DNA from: Variovorax boronicumulans
GTDB lineage: Bacteria; Pseudomonadota; Gammaproteobacteria; Burkholderiales; Burkholderiaceae_C
Assembly (NCBI RefSeq): GCF_029892485.1
Contig: NZ_JARXVG010000006.1
Location: forward strand, 399,937 to 463,936
Reading direction: 5' to 3'
Length of the DNA stretch: 64,000 nt
The position numbers were made by a program, and so were the translations under genes. The notes under the pieces are model-generated. The model was not told the origin of the DNA, searched no databases, and was given only the letters and a program-made list of their open reading frames with translations. How positions within the stretch are numbered: the first letter of the stretch is position 1; every line of letters starts with the position of its first letter. Positions 33,741-40,399 of this stretch are shown here, piece after piece.

Positions 33741-35162
33741 CTAGCTGGCCGCCGGCCGGGGCCACCAGATGATCGCATGCAGCCCCGTGCCGGCCTCGCG
33801 CGCCTCGAGCCGCAATTCGCCCCGGTGGCGCTGCGCGATCGACCGCGCAATGGCCAGCCCGAGGCCGAAGCCGCCCTTGCCCGCACGCGCGCCGCGGCGA
33901 AAGCGCTGGCCCAGTGCGGCGCGCTCTTCGTCGCTCAGGCCGGGGCCGTCGTCCTCCACGTTGAGGCTCCAGCCGGCCGCATCGCCCGCTGCGAAGAGCG
34001 TGATCGTTCCTTCGGCCGGCGTGTAGGTGATGGCGTTCGTCACGAGATTGCTCAAGGCTTCGCGCAACAGCCCCCGGTCCGCGACCGCGAGGAACTCGGG
34101 TGCAGGCGCGTGGATGCCCAGGTCGATGCGCTTCGCACGTGCGAGCGGCAGCAGGTCGACCGCCACTTCGCGCAGCAGCGCCGCGAGGTCGAACTCGGCA
34201 GGCTCGACCGCCACCGTGTCGCTGCGGCCGAGCGCGAGCAGCTGCTGCGCGCTGCGCGTTGCGCGGCCTATTTCGGTGCCGAGCGCATCGAGCGCGGCGC
34301 GCACCTGCGCCGGGTCTTCTTCGCGCCGGGCGTAGTCGGCCTGCATCTGCAGCGTGGTCAGGTGCGTGCGCAACTGGTGCGAGGCATCGTCCAGAAACTG
34401 GCGCTGCTGCGTCACCAGGTCCTGCGTGCGCGACATCTGCTGGTTGACCGCGTTCACCAGCGGGCGCACTTCGGCGGGCAGGTCGCTCTCGGCGATGCGC
34501 GTGAGGTCCTCGGGCGTGCGGGCCTGCACCTCGCGTGCGAGCCGCGACAACGGCCGCAGCGCCGCGGCGAGCGCGATGGCGGTGCCGCACAGCAGCATCA
34601 CCAGAACCAGCCCGTCGCGCAGTGCGGCGCTGCGCACGAAGCGCGCGCTGAACTCCTGCCGCGAGCGCGTGCTCTCGCCCACCTGGATCAGCACGCTGCG
34701 CCCGCTGCTGCCGGCCGGCGCGCGGTCCAGGTCGCGCCGATAGGCCGCGAGCCGCACCGCCTCGCCGAAATAGCTTGCGTCGTAGAAGGCCGGCACGCCC
34801 ATCTTCAGTTCGGCAGGCGGCGCGGGCAAGTCGGCGCTGCCGAGTTCGACCAGCCCGTCGGAAGTCGCCACGCGAAAAAACACCTGGCCGCTCGCGGTGA
34901 GCTCGAAGAACTCGAGCATCGTGTACGGCAGCTCGACCGAGAGGCCGCCCGATACCGTCGAGATATTGGCGTCGATGGATTTGAGGGCGCCCAGCAGCGA
35001 GCGGTCGTAGGCCGCGTTGGCGGCGGCAAGCGCGTCGTGCCGCGTCATCCAAAGCTCGAGGCCGGTCACGACCAGCAGGGCGGGGAACAGCAGCAGCGCG
35101 AGCCGCTGCCAAAGACTCGCGCGACGCAGTCGAACGCTCAGGCTGCGCACGGTGAGCTTCAT
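33741..35162 (-). CDS. tctE: TctE-like sensor histidine kinase
   Basis: The 473-residue kinase has two membrane segments (about residues 18-38 and 180-205) around a periplasmic sensor domain of the TctE type, a HAMP region, the dimerisation and phosphoacceptor helix (FLDDASHQLRT), and a catalytic domain (LSNLVTNAITYT, NVEDDGPGLS, GGFGLGLAIARSI). Directly after the phospho-His helix start the usual Pro is a His (RTHLTTLQ, codon 34362-34364). The kinase likely senses a tricarboxylate or another acid. It follows the response regulator gene by four bases, and the Bug protein gene downstream may supply its ligand input. Confidence 0.9.
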   Translation of the reverse strand: MKLTVRSLSVRLRRASLWQRLALLLFPALLVVTGLELWMTRHDALAAANAAYDRSLLGALKSIDANISTVSGGLSVELPYTMLEFFELTASGQVFFRVATSDGLVELGSADLPAPPAELKMGVPAFYDASYFGEAVRLAAYRRDLDRAPAGSSGRSVLIQVGESTRSRQEFSARFVRSAALRDGLVLVMLLCGTAIALAAALRPLSRLAREVQARTPEDLTRIAESDLPAEVRPLVNAVNQQMSRTQDLVTQQRQFLDDASHQLRTHLTTLQMQADYARREEDPAQVRAALDALGTEIGRATRSAQQLLALGRSDTVAVEPAEFDLAALLREVAVDLLPLARAKRIDLGIHAPAPEFLAVADRGLLREALSNLVTNAITYTPAEGTITLFAAGDAAGWSLNVEDDGPGLSDEERAALGQRFRRGARAGKGGFGLGLAIARSIAQRHRGELRLEAREAGTGLHAIIWWPRPAAS

Positions 35163-35166
35163 TTTT

Positions 35167-35832
35167 TCAGTCGGCTTCCAGCACGTAGCCGAGGCCGCGC
35201 AGCGTGACGATGCGCACGCCGGTGCCATCGAGCCGCTTGCGCAGGCGATAGACGAACACCTCGACCGCCTCGGGATGCACCTCTTCGTCGTCGGAGAACA
35301 CCCGCTCCAGGATCTGCTGCTTCGACAGCGGCTCGCCGCTGCGCTGCACCAGCACCCGCAGCACCGCGTGCTCGCGCGGCGAAAGCGCAAGCGCCTCGCC
35401 GTTCAGCACGAATTGCCGGCGCGCCCCGTCGTACACCAGCGGCCCGCAGGCCAGCCGCGGATGCTCCACGCCGCGCGCCCGCCGCACCAGCGCATGCAGC
35501 CGCGCCTCGAGCTCGGCCAGCGCAAAGGGCTTGGCGAGAAAGTCGTCGGCGCCTGCATTGAGCGAGGCCACGCGCTCGTTCAGCGAATCGCGCGCGGTGA
35601 GGATCAGCGCGGGCAGCCGCTGGTCGCGTTCGCGCAGCCGCTGCAGCACCGTGTGGCCGTCCATGCCCGGCAGGCCCAGGTCGAGCACCAGTGCATCGTG
35701 GTCGCGCTGCTGCAATGCGCGGTCGGCCAGGCGCCCGTCGTCCACCCATTCGACCTGGATGCCCGCATGCTCCAGCGCCTTGCAGAGCCATGTGCCCAGG
35801 GTGTGTTCGTCTTCGGCCAGCAGGATGCGCAT
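35167..35832 (-). CDS. tctD: OmpR-family response regulator, TctD-like
   Basis: The 221-residue protein has a receiver domain (MRILLAEDEHTLGTWLCKAL, LVLDLGLPGMDG with the phospho-Asp, LTARD, DDFLAKPFALAELEARL with the Lys) and an OmpR winged helix (LSPREHAVLRVLVQRSGEPLSKQQILERVF, VYRLRKRLDGTGVRIVTLRGLGYVLE). With the kinase four bases downstream it forms a complete two-component system, probably controlling the flanking Bug genes. The 161-bp hairpin element lies just upstream of its start. Confidence 0.92.
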   Translation of the reverse strand: MRILLAEDEHTLGTWLCKALEHAGIQVEWVDDGRLADRALQQRDHDALVLDLGLPGMDGHTVLQRLRERDQRLPALILTARDSLNERVASLNAGADDFLAKPFALAELEARLHALVRRARGVEHPRLACGPLVYDGARRQFVLNGEALALSPREHAVLRVLVQRSGEPLSKQQILERVFSDDEEVHPEAVEVFVYRLRKRLDGTGVRIVTLRGLGYVLEAD

Positions 35833-35844
35833 GGCGCGATGCTA

Positions 35845-36005
35845 GTACGCCGCCCCAGAGATTTCGAAACACGAAAGCGCGTCTTCGCACCGACGGCGGC
35901 GTTGCAAATCCTCGCGATACCTACGGGTATCGCTGCGGTTTGCGCCTTGCCCTCGGCGCGAATCCATCGCTTTCGTCATGTTTCGAAATCTCCGGGGCGG
36001 CGTAC
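35845..36005. repeat. 161-bp nested hairpin element
   Basis: The outer arms (about 35845-35879 and 35969-36005) pair nearly perfectly: GTACGCCGCCCC, then GAGATTTCGAAACA and CGAAAGCG on one strand, with the same blocks in reverse complement at the other end. The interior also pairs imperfectly (CGCGATACC near 35913 with GGTATCGC near 35926), so the element could fold along its full length. It fills the gap between the Bug gene (ends 36018) and the response regulator gene (starts 35832). No protein-coding gene is present in it. Confidence 0.8.
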
Positions 36006-36017
36006 CGGGCCCACCGC

Positions 36018-37022
36018 TCAGTCCGGCTTGATGTTTGCCCGGGCGATCACCTTCTGCCAGCGGGCCTGCTCGGCCGCGATGAACTGCGCGAACTGCTCCG
36101 GCGTGCCGCCAATGGCCTCGGCCGCATCGGCCGTGAGCCGCTGCATCGAATCGGGCGACTTCACTGCCTTCATCGTCTCGGCCGAGAGCTTGGCCAGGTT
36201 CGCGGGCTCGATGTTGGCCGGCGCGAGCATGCCGTACCACTGCGTCATCTCGAAACCCGGGAAGCCTTGCTCGGCCACGGTCGGTACATCGGGCAATTGC
36301 GCCAGGCGCTTGGCCGAGCCGGTCGCGATGCAGCGCACCTTGCCGGCCTTGATGAAAGGAATGATCGCCGCCGCGCCGATGGCCGATGCGTCGAGCCGGC
36401 CCGAGAGCAGGTCGGTCACCATCGGGCCGGTGCCGCGGTAGGGCACGTGCAGCATGAACACGTCGGCCGTCATCTTCAGGTACTCGAAGGCGAGGTGGCC
36501 CGCGCTGCCGTTGCCGGCCGAGCCGTAGCTCAGCTTGCCGGGCTTCGACTTGGCGTACGCGATGAATTCCTTGAGGTTCTTCGCCGGCACGTCGGGGTGC
36601 ACCACGTACAGGCTCGGCACCTTGGCCAGCAGGCTCACGGGCTTGAAGTCCTTGTTCGGGTCGTAGGGCAGCTTGGCGAAGATGTACGGGTTCACGGCCA
36701 GCGTGCCGATGTGGCCGAGGATGAGCGTGTGCTGGTCGGTGCTGCGCGCCACTTCGCTCATTGCGATGTTGCCGGCCGCGCCGGGCTTGTTGTCGACGAA
36801 GACGCTCTGGCCCAGCGTGCGCGAGAGTTCGGCGGCAGTGGAGCGCGCGACGATCTCGGAACTGCCGCCGGGTGCGAAGGGCACGACGAAGCGTACCGAT
36901 TTGCTGGGCCAGGCGGATTGGGCGGAGGCAAGGCCCGGCAACAGGCCGCCGAGGGCGAGGGCGCCGCCCGATTGCAGCCACTGGCGGCGGCTGGGGGACA
37001 GGGAAAAAGGCTTGGTGTGCAT
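36018..37022 (-). CDS. Bug-family tripartite tricarboxylate transporter substrate-binding protein
   Basis: The 334-residue protein has a Tat-like signal peptide (SRRQWLQSGGALALGGLLPG ending at ASAQ) and a Bug fold: WPSKSVRFVVPFAPGGSSEIVAR, VDNKPGAAGNIAMSEVARS, LSYGSAGNGSAGHLAFEYLK and HVPYRGTGPMVTDLLSGRLDASAIG. This is the abundant betaproteobacterial class of periplasmic binding proteins for carboxylates and similar ligands. It is upstream of the TctDE-like pair on the same strand but separated from it by the hairpin element. The ligand is unknown. Confidence 0.92.
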   Translation of the reverse strand: MHTKPFSLSPSRRQWLQSGGALALGGLLPGLASAQSAWPSKSVRFVVPFAPGGSSEIVARSTAAELSRTLGQSVFVDNKPGAAGNIAMSEVARSTDQHTLILGHIGTLAVNPYIFAKLPYDPNKDFKPVSLLAKVPSLYVVHPDVPAKNLKEFIAYAKSKPGKLSYGSAGNGSAGHLAFEYLKMTADVFMLHVPYRGTGPMVTDLLSGRLDASAIGAAAIIPFIKAGKVRCIATGSAKRLAQLPDVPTVAEQGFPGFEMTQWYGMLAPANIEPANLAKLSAETMKAVKSPDSMQRLTADAAEAIGGTPEQFAQFIAAEQARWQKVIARANIKPD

Positions 37023-37101
37023 GGGGCGTCTCCGTGGTCTTTTTAGGGAAGACCGCATGGTGCCCGGTCGTGGCTGTCGGAATGCTGTCAATGCTGCATG
37101 A

Positions 37102-37162
37102 AAGAAAAAGTAAGGTGCAAACTCCGCAGCCGCACCCCAGAATCCGGTGCGAAGCGGCGACG
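37102..37162 (+). promoter_or_regulatory. Candidate promoter/operator of the kinase gene, twin of the one at 40177
   Basis: The box AAGAAAAAGTAAGGTGCAAA (37102-37121) is identical to 40177-40196. After 17 diverged bases both sites have AGAAT (here 37139-37143), then 6 diverged bases, then CGAAGCGGC(G/A)ACG (here 37150-37162). Read as a sigma-70 promoter, GTGCAA would be the -35 and CAGAAT the -10 with a 17-base spacer, which puts the start near the last block. The 5' leader of the kinase mRNA would then be short, about 27 bases. Confidence 0.65.
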
Positions 37163-37176
37163 GGGTCGGCGCAGCG

Positions 37177-39345
37177 ATGGCACTTTCGAGGACTCGGACG
37201 GCAACTTTGTTCATTGCGCCCTGCTTGACGAATTTCGGGTTGCGGCTCGCCTTGTTCCTGCTGGCGTGCCTGGCCATGCCGAGCCATGCGCAGGTGGAGC
37301 CGCTCCGGCTCGATGCGCGATTGAGCATCTTCGAGCGCAACCTCGACGGACGCTCGCAGGTCTTGCGCGACACCACCGGCCTGCTGACGCGCGAACAGGT
37401 GGCGTCACCGCCTTACGAACAGCAATTCAAGACGCTTGAGGGCACCTTCAACGGCGGCTACGACCGCGGCGCATGGTGGGTGCGCTTCCAGATCGAGGCT
37501 TCGCCCGAGCAGATCGCTCATCCGCTCGAGGGCGGCTGGTGGTTGCGACTGAATGCGCCGTATGTCGACTACATCGACGTGTGGTGGCCCGATGCCGAAG
37601 GCGGCGCGAGCGGTGGGTTCACGCACCGGGCGCTCGGCGGCATGCGGGCCGGCGCCAAGCGCGAGTTGCCCTGGTCGATTCCGGCGGTGCGCCTGCCCGA
37701 CTTGCCCGATGCGCAGCCGCGCTGGGTCTGGGTGCGCCTGGCGGGTGACCGTACGCTGAGCCTTGCCGGCGGTGTCTCGCCGCTGCGAGAGCTGGCCGAG
37801 GTTCAGCAGCGGCTCGATTTCGCCGATGCGGCCGTCGTCGGCATGGCGCTTCTGATGGCGGTGGTCAGCTTGATGATGGGCATCGCGCTGCCCGACCGCC
37901 GGTTCATCGCCTACGCCGGCTACCTCCTCACGCTCGCCATGGTGTTCGCGAGCTCGGAGGGCCTGCCGGCGTCCCTGTGGCTGCAGAACAATCCCCTGGC
38001 TGCCGTTCGCCTGCACAACTTCTCGGTCTGCCTGCACACGGCCGCCGCGTTCGGATTCGCCAGGGTGCTGCTGGACATGGAACGGCAGTTCCCGCGCATG
38101 AACCACGTGTTCCAGGTGATGACGATCGTCTGCTTCGCGGCCTGCGCGATCGCCCTGGCTGGCGGGTACCGGCACGTCGCGCGACCGCTGAACCTGCTGT
38201 GGCTGCTCTTTGCGGCCTGTATCGTGCCGATGTGCGTCGTTGCGCTGCGCCGGAACATCCCTGTCTGGCCGGGGTTGGTCGGCTATGTCGCCTACCTCAT
38301 GATGGGCGCGGTGCACTTCGCCAAGAACCTGCAGTGGCTGCCCTACACGCAGGCCACCCAGTCCAGCTATGCGCTCGGCAGCATCCTCCACATCCTGGCT
38401 TTCTTCTTCGCGCTGGGCTGGCGTGTGCGCCATCGGGAGCGGCGGGCGATTGCGCTGTCCCGCCGGCATCGCGCGCGGCTGGCACAGCGCGTGAACGAGC
38501 GCACCCTCGATCTGCGCCAGGAGATCGCGGAGCACCAGCGCACGCACGACCAACTGGCCCTGGCACTGCGCGAGCAGCGCGGCCTGCTGGCCATGGTGTC
38601 GCACGAGTTCCGCACGCCGCTCGGCACGATCGGCGGCGCGGCGCAGATCCTCGCGGACGACCGGCTCGGCCTGGTCCGCGAAGAGGTCAAGAAGGAGGCG
38701 GAGAAGATCAGCCGCACCGTCCTTCGCATGCGCGATCTGGTGGACACCCTGCTGGCCGATGAATGGCTCGATGCGTCCAGCGAAAACCTGTGCCTGGTTC
38801 CGATCGAGCTCGCGGGGTTCCTGCGCGAGAAGATCGAGGAACACAACGAGGGTGTCGCCGGCGGGCGCATTTCGCTGCGTCTCGATGCGCCCGAATTGCC
38901 AGTGCTCGCCGATGAGACGCTGTTGCACATCGCCATGGACAACCTCCTGACCAACGCCATCAAATATGCGCCGCCACATTCGCCGGTTCTGGTCAGGGCC
39001 GGAATCCGGCGCAGCCGCGCCGATGGCCTTCCGCCCGTCGACACGGTGCCGGACGTGTGCATCCAGGTGTGCGACGAAGGCCCGGGCTTCATGCCGCATG
39101 ACCTGTCGCATGTCTTCGAGCGCTTCTATCGCGCGGCCGGCACCCGGCGCATTCCGGGCATCGGGCTGGGCCTGCACATGGTGCACCGCATCGCCACGGT
39201 TCATGGGGGAAGCGTGGCTGCCTCCAACGGAGCCCGCGAGGGCGCCGTGCTGACACTGACCCTGCCTCTTCTTGGAAGTGCCGAGGGGTTGGAGGCCCGG
39301 GGCGCGAATCACGTGGCAGCGCCTGGCCGGGGAGGCTACGGATGA
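37177..39345 (+). CDS. 7TMR-DISM sensor histidine kinase
   Basis: The 722-residue protein has a signal sequence, a periplasmic 7TMR-DISMED2-like domain (about residues 40-200, with AWWVRFQIEA and WWLRLNAPYVDYIDVWWPDA), seven membrane helices (about 210-410), a coiled-coil linker, and a kinase core: LLAMVSHEFRTPLGTIGGAAQILADD with the phospho-His, MDNLLTNAIKYAPP, VCDEGPGF and RIPGIGLGLHMVHRIA. DISM proteins sense extracellular small molecules, often carbohydrates; the ligand here is unknown. The ATG at 37177 is chosen, with an upstream GTG at 37147 as the alternative. Its last bases overlap the response regulator start (ATGA), so the two form an operon. Confidence 0.9.
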   Translation: MALSRTRTATLFIAPCLTNFGLRLALFLLACLAMPSHAQVEPLRLDARLSIFERNLDGRSQVLRDTTGLLTREQVASPPYEQQFKTLEGTFNGGYDRGAWWVRFQIEASPEQIAHPLEGGWWLRLNAPYVDYIDVWWPDAEGGASGGFTHRALGGMRAGAKRELPWSIPAVRLPDLPDAQPRWVWVRLAGDRTLSLAGGVSPLRELAEVQQRLDFADAAVVGMALLMAVVSLMMGIALPDRRFIAYAGYLLTLAMVFASSEGLPASLWLQNNPLAAVRLHNFSVCLHTAAAFGFARVLLDMERQFPRMNHVFQVMTIVCFAACAIALAGGYRHVARPLNLLWLLFAACIVPMCVVALRRNIPVWPGLVGYVAYLMMGAVHFAKNLQWLPYTQATQSSYALGSILHILAFFFALGWRVRHRERRAIALSRRHRARLAQRVNERTLDLRQEIAEHQRTHDQLALALREQRGLLAMVSHEFRTPLGTIGGAAQILADDRLGLVREEVKKEAEKISRTVLRMRDLVDTLLADEWLDASSENLCLVPIELAGFLREKIEEHNEGVAGGRISLRLDAPELPVLADETLLHIAMDNLLTNAIKYAPPHSPVLVRAGIRRSRADGLPPVDTVPDVCIQVCDEGPGFMPHDLSHVFERFYRAAGTRRIPGIGLGLHMVHRIATVHGGSVAASNGAREGAVLTLTLPLLGSAEGLEARGANHVAAPGRGGYG

Positions 39346-40085
39346 GCGCCCAGAGCCGTGTGCTGGTCATCGAGGACGACGACGACCTGCGCGACACGCT
39401 GCTGCGCTACCTGCGCGGCGTCGGCATGCTGGCCCGCGGACTGGAGAGCGCCGAGGGGCTCGACGCCGAAATGCTGCGACAGGACTTCGATGCCGTGGTG
39501 TGCGATGTCAACCTGCCGGGCGAAGACGGATTCAGCGTGCTGGCGCGCCTGCGATCGCGCAGCGCCATGCGCATCGTGATGCTGACCGCGCGCGGCATGG
39601 CGAACGATCGCCTGCACGGCCTTGGCCTCGGCGCCGACTACTACCTCGTCAAGCCGGTGAACCTGCGCGAACTCGAGATGGTGCTGCACAACCTGCTGCA
39701 GCGCAGCCACGAAACACAAGGGCACGGGCAAGGCGCGCGCGAACCCGCTGCCCATGCGGTCGACGAACCCGCAGCGCAGCTGCCCTGGCGCTATCACGGC
39801 ACGACGTGGCTGCTGCTGTCGCCGGCCGGCCAGCGCGTGCAGTTGTCCAGCGCGGAAGCGCGACTGCTCCAGTGCCTGATCGAGCGGCCGCGCGAAGTGG
39901 TGGACCGGGCCACGCTGCTTGCGGCAATGGGGCGCCCGGGCCTGGAGGCCTACGAGCGCAACCTCGATGTCACGGTCTCGCGGCTGCGTCGCAAGGCCGA
40001 GCAGGCCAGTGGCGAGAAGCTGCCGATCGTCGCGGTGCGCGGCGAGGGCTACAGCTTCCAGGGGACCGTGCGCATCGAGCGTTGA
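39342..40085 (+). CDS. OmpR-family response regulator
   Basis: The 247-residue protein has a receiver domain (VLVIEDDDDLRDTLLRYLR, VVCDVNLPGEDG with the phospho-Asp, VMLTARG, DYYLVKPVNLREL with the conserved Lys), a long Gln/Ala-rich linker, and a winged-helix output domain (LSSAEARLLQCLIERPREVVDRATLLAAMG, DVTVSRLRRKAEQ, LPIVAVRGEGYSFQG). It is the cognate regulator of the DISM kinase, with which it overlaps by four bases. The twin promoter boxes upstream of the kinase gene and the autotransporter make it the likely activator of both. Confidence 0.93.
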   Translation: MSAQSRVLVIEDDDDLRDTLLRYLRGVGMLARGLESAEGLDAEMLRQDFDAVVCDVNLPGEDGFSVLARLRSRSAMRIVMLTARGMANDRLHGLGLGADYYLVKPVNLRELEMVLHNLLQRSHETQGHGQGAREPAAHAVDEPAAQLPWRYHGTTWLLLSPAGQRVQLSSAEARLLQCLIERPREVVDRATLLAAMGRPGLEAYERNLDVTVSRLRRKAEQASGEKLPIVAVRGEGYSFQGTVRIER

Positions 40086-40176
40086 GCGCCGGAACGCGTG
40101 GCGCCACGCGTCCATCAAGCCTCTTTTCCATCGGCAGAACCACGGTTTTCCGTAGGTGACTGCGGGCTCTTTTTGC

Positions 40177-40237
40177 AAGAAAAAGTAAGGTGCAAATCAG
40201 AGGGTGGAGCTTGAGAATTTCGCTCGAAGCGGCAACG
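40177..40237 (+). promoter_or_regulatory. Candidate promoter/operator of the autotransporter gene
   Basis: This is the second copy of the composite block: the identical 20-base box at 40177-40196, AGAAT at 40214-40218, and CGAAGCGGCAACG at 40225-40237, all at the same spacing as in the copy at 37102. Gapless comparison of the two 61-base stretches gives about 41 identities, concentrated in three blocks and nearly absent from the two spacers. The AAGAAAAAGTAAGG part upstream of the possible -35 is a candidate OmpR-type binding site. Confidence 0.65.
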
Positions 40238-40294
40238 CAGTGATGCCGCACATGCCATGCGCCGCGCGCGATTGCATGACGGGAGGAGACCCCC

Positions 40295-40399
40295 ATGAAC
40301 AGCAGTACGACAGCCATCGACCCATGGTCCTCGGCTGAATTGGCTTTTTGTTGCAGCGCTTTTTGCGCGCTGCCTACGGAGGAGGAGAACCGTCCATGA
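40295..40399 (+). CDS. 34-residue leader peptide, coupled to the autotransporter gene
   Basis: An ATG at 40295 follows a strong Shine-Dalgarno (GGGAGGAG, 40281-40288, spacing 6). It opens a 34-codon frame reading MNSSTTAIDPWSSAELAF then CCSAFCALPTEEENRP. Its TGA (40397-40399) overlaps the autotransporter ATG at 40396 (ATGA). The codons for the Glu-Glu-Glu near its end are the GGAGGAGGAG ribosome-binding site of the autotransporter. It has no signal peptide and three Cys. Translation of the leader would open the 40354-40372 hairpin near that site, so it may set the translation level of the large gene. No protein family is recognised. Confidence 0.6.
   Translation: MNSSTTAIDPWSSAELAFCCSAFCALPTEEENRP
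40378..40387 (+). promoter_or_regulatory. Shine-Dalgarno of the autotransporter gene
   Basis: GGAGGAGGAG at 40378-40387 lies 8 bases before the ATG at 40396 and fixes that start; the longer frame from 40348 has no such site. It lies within the coding part of the leader ORF and 5 bases after a 6-bp hairpin. Confidence 0.8.

Larger units (their letters stand above)
40086..40395 (+). other. Spacer with promoter box and autotransporter leader region
   Basis: The 310 bases between the response regulator and the autotransporter hold the second copy of the conserved promoter block, a probable 5' leader of about 170 bases if transcription starts near 40225, and the short leader ORF at 40295. A hairpin (40354-40372, CAGCGC with GCGCTG) lies inside the leader ORF, five bases before the autotransporter ribosome-binding site. 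No other gene is visible. Confidence 0.7.

Noticed and set aside
37095..37120. TGCA inverted pair around the 20-base box as a dyad operator
   Set aside because: The TGCA-to-TGCA spacing differs between the two copies (21 and 17 bases), so the dyad is not conserved. Only the block arrangement is.
39336..40178. Minus-strand open frame of 280 codons over the response regulator
   Set aside because: Shadow of the response regulator gene, which shows a full receiver and winged-helix domain on the plus strand.
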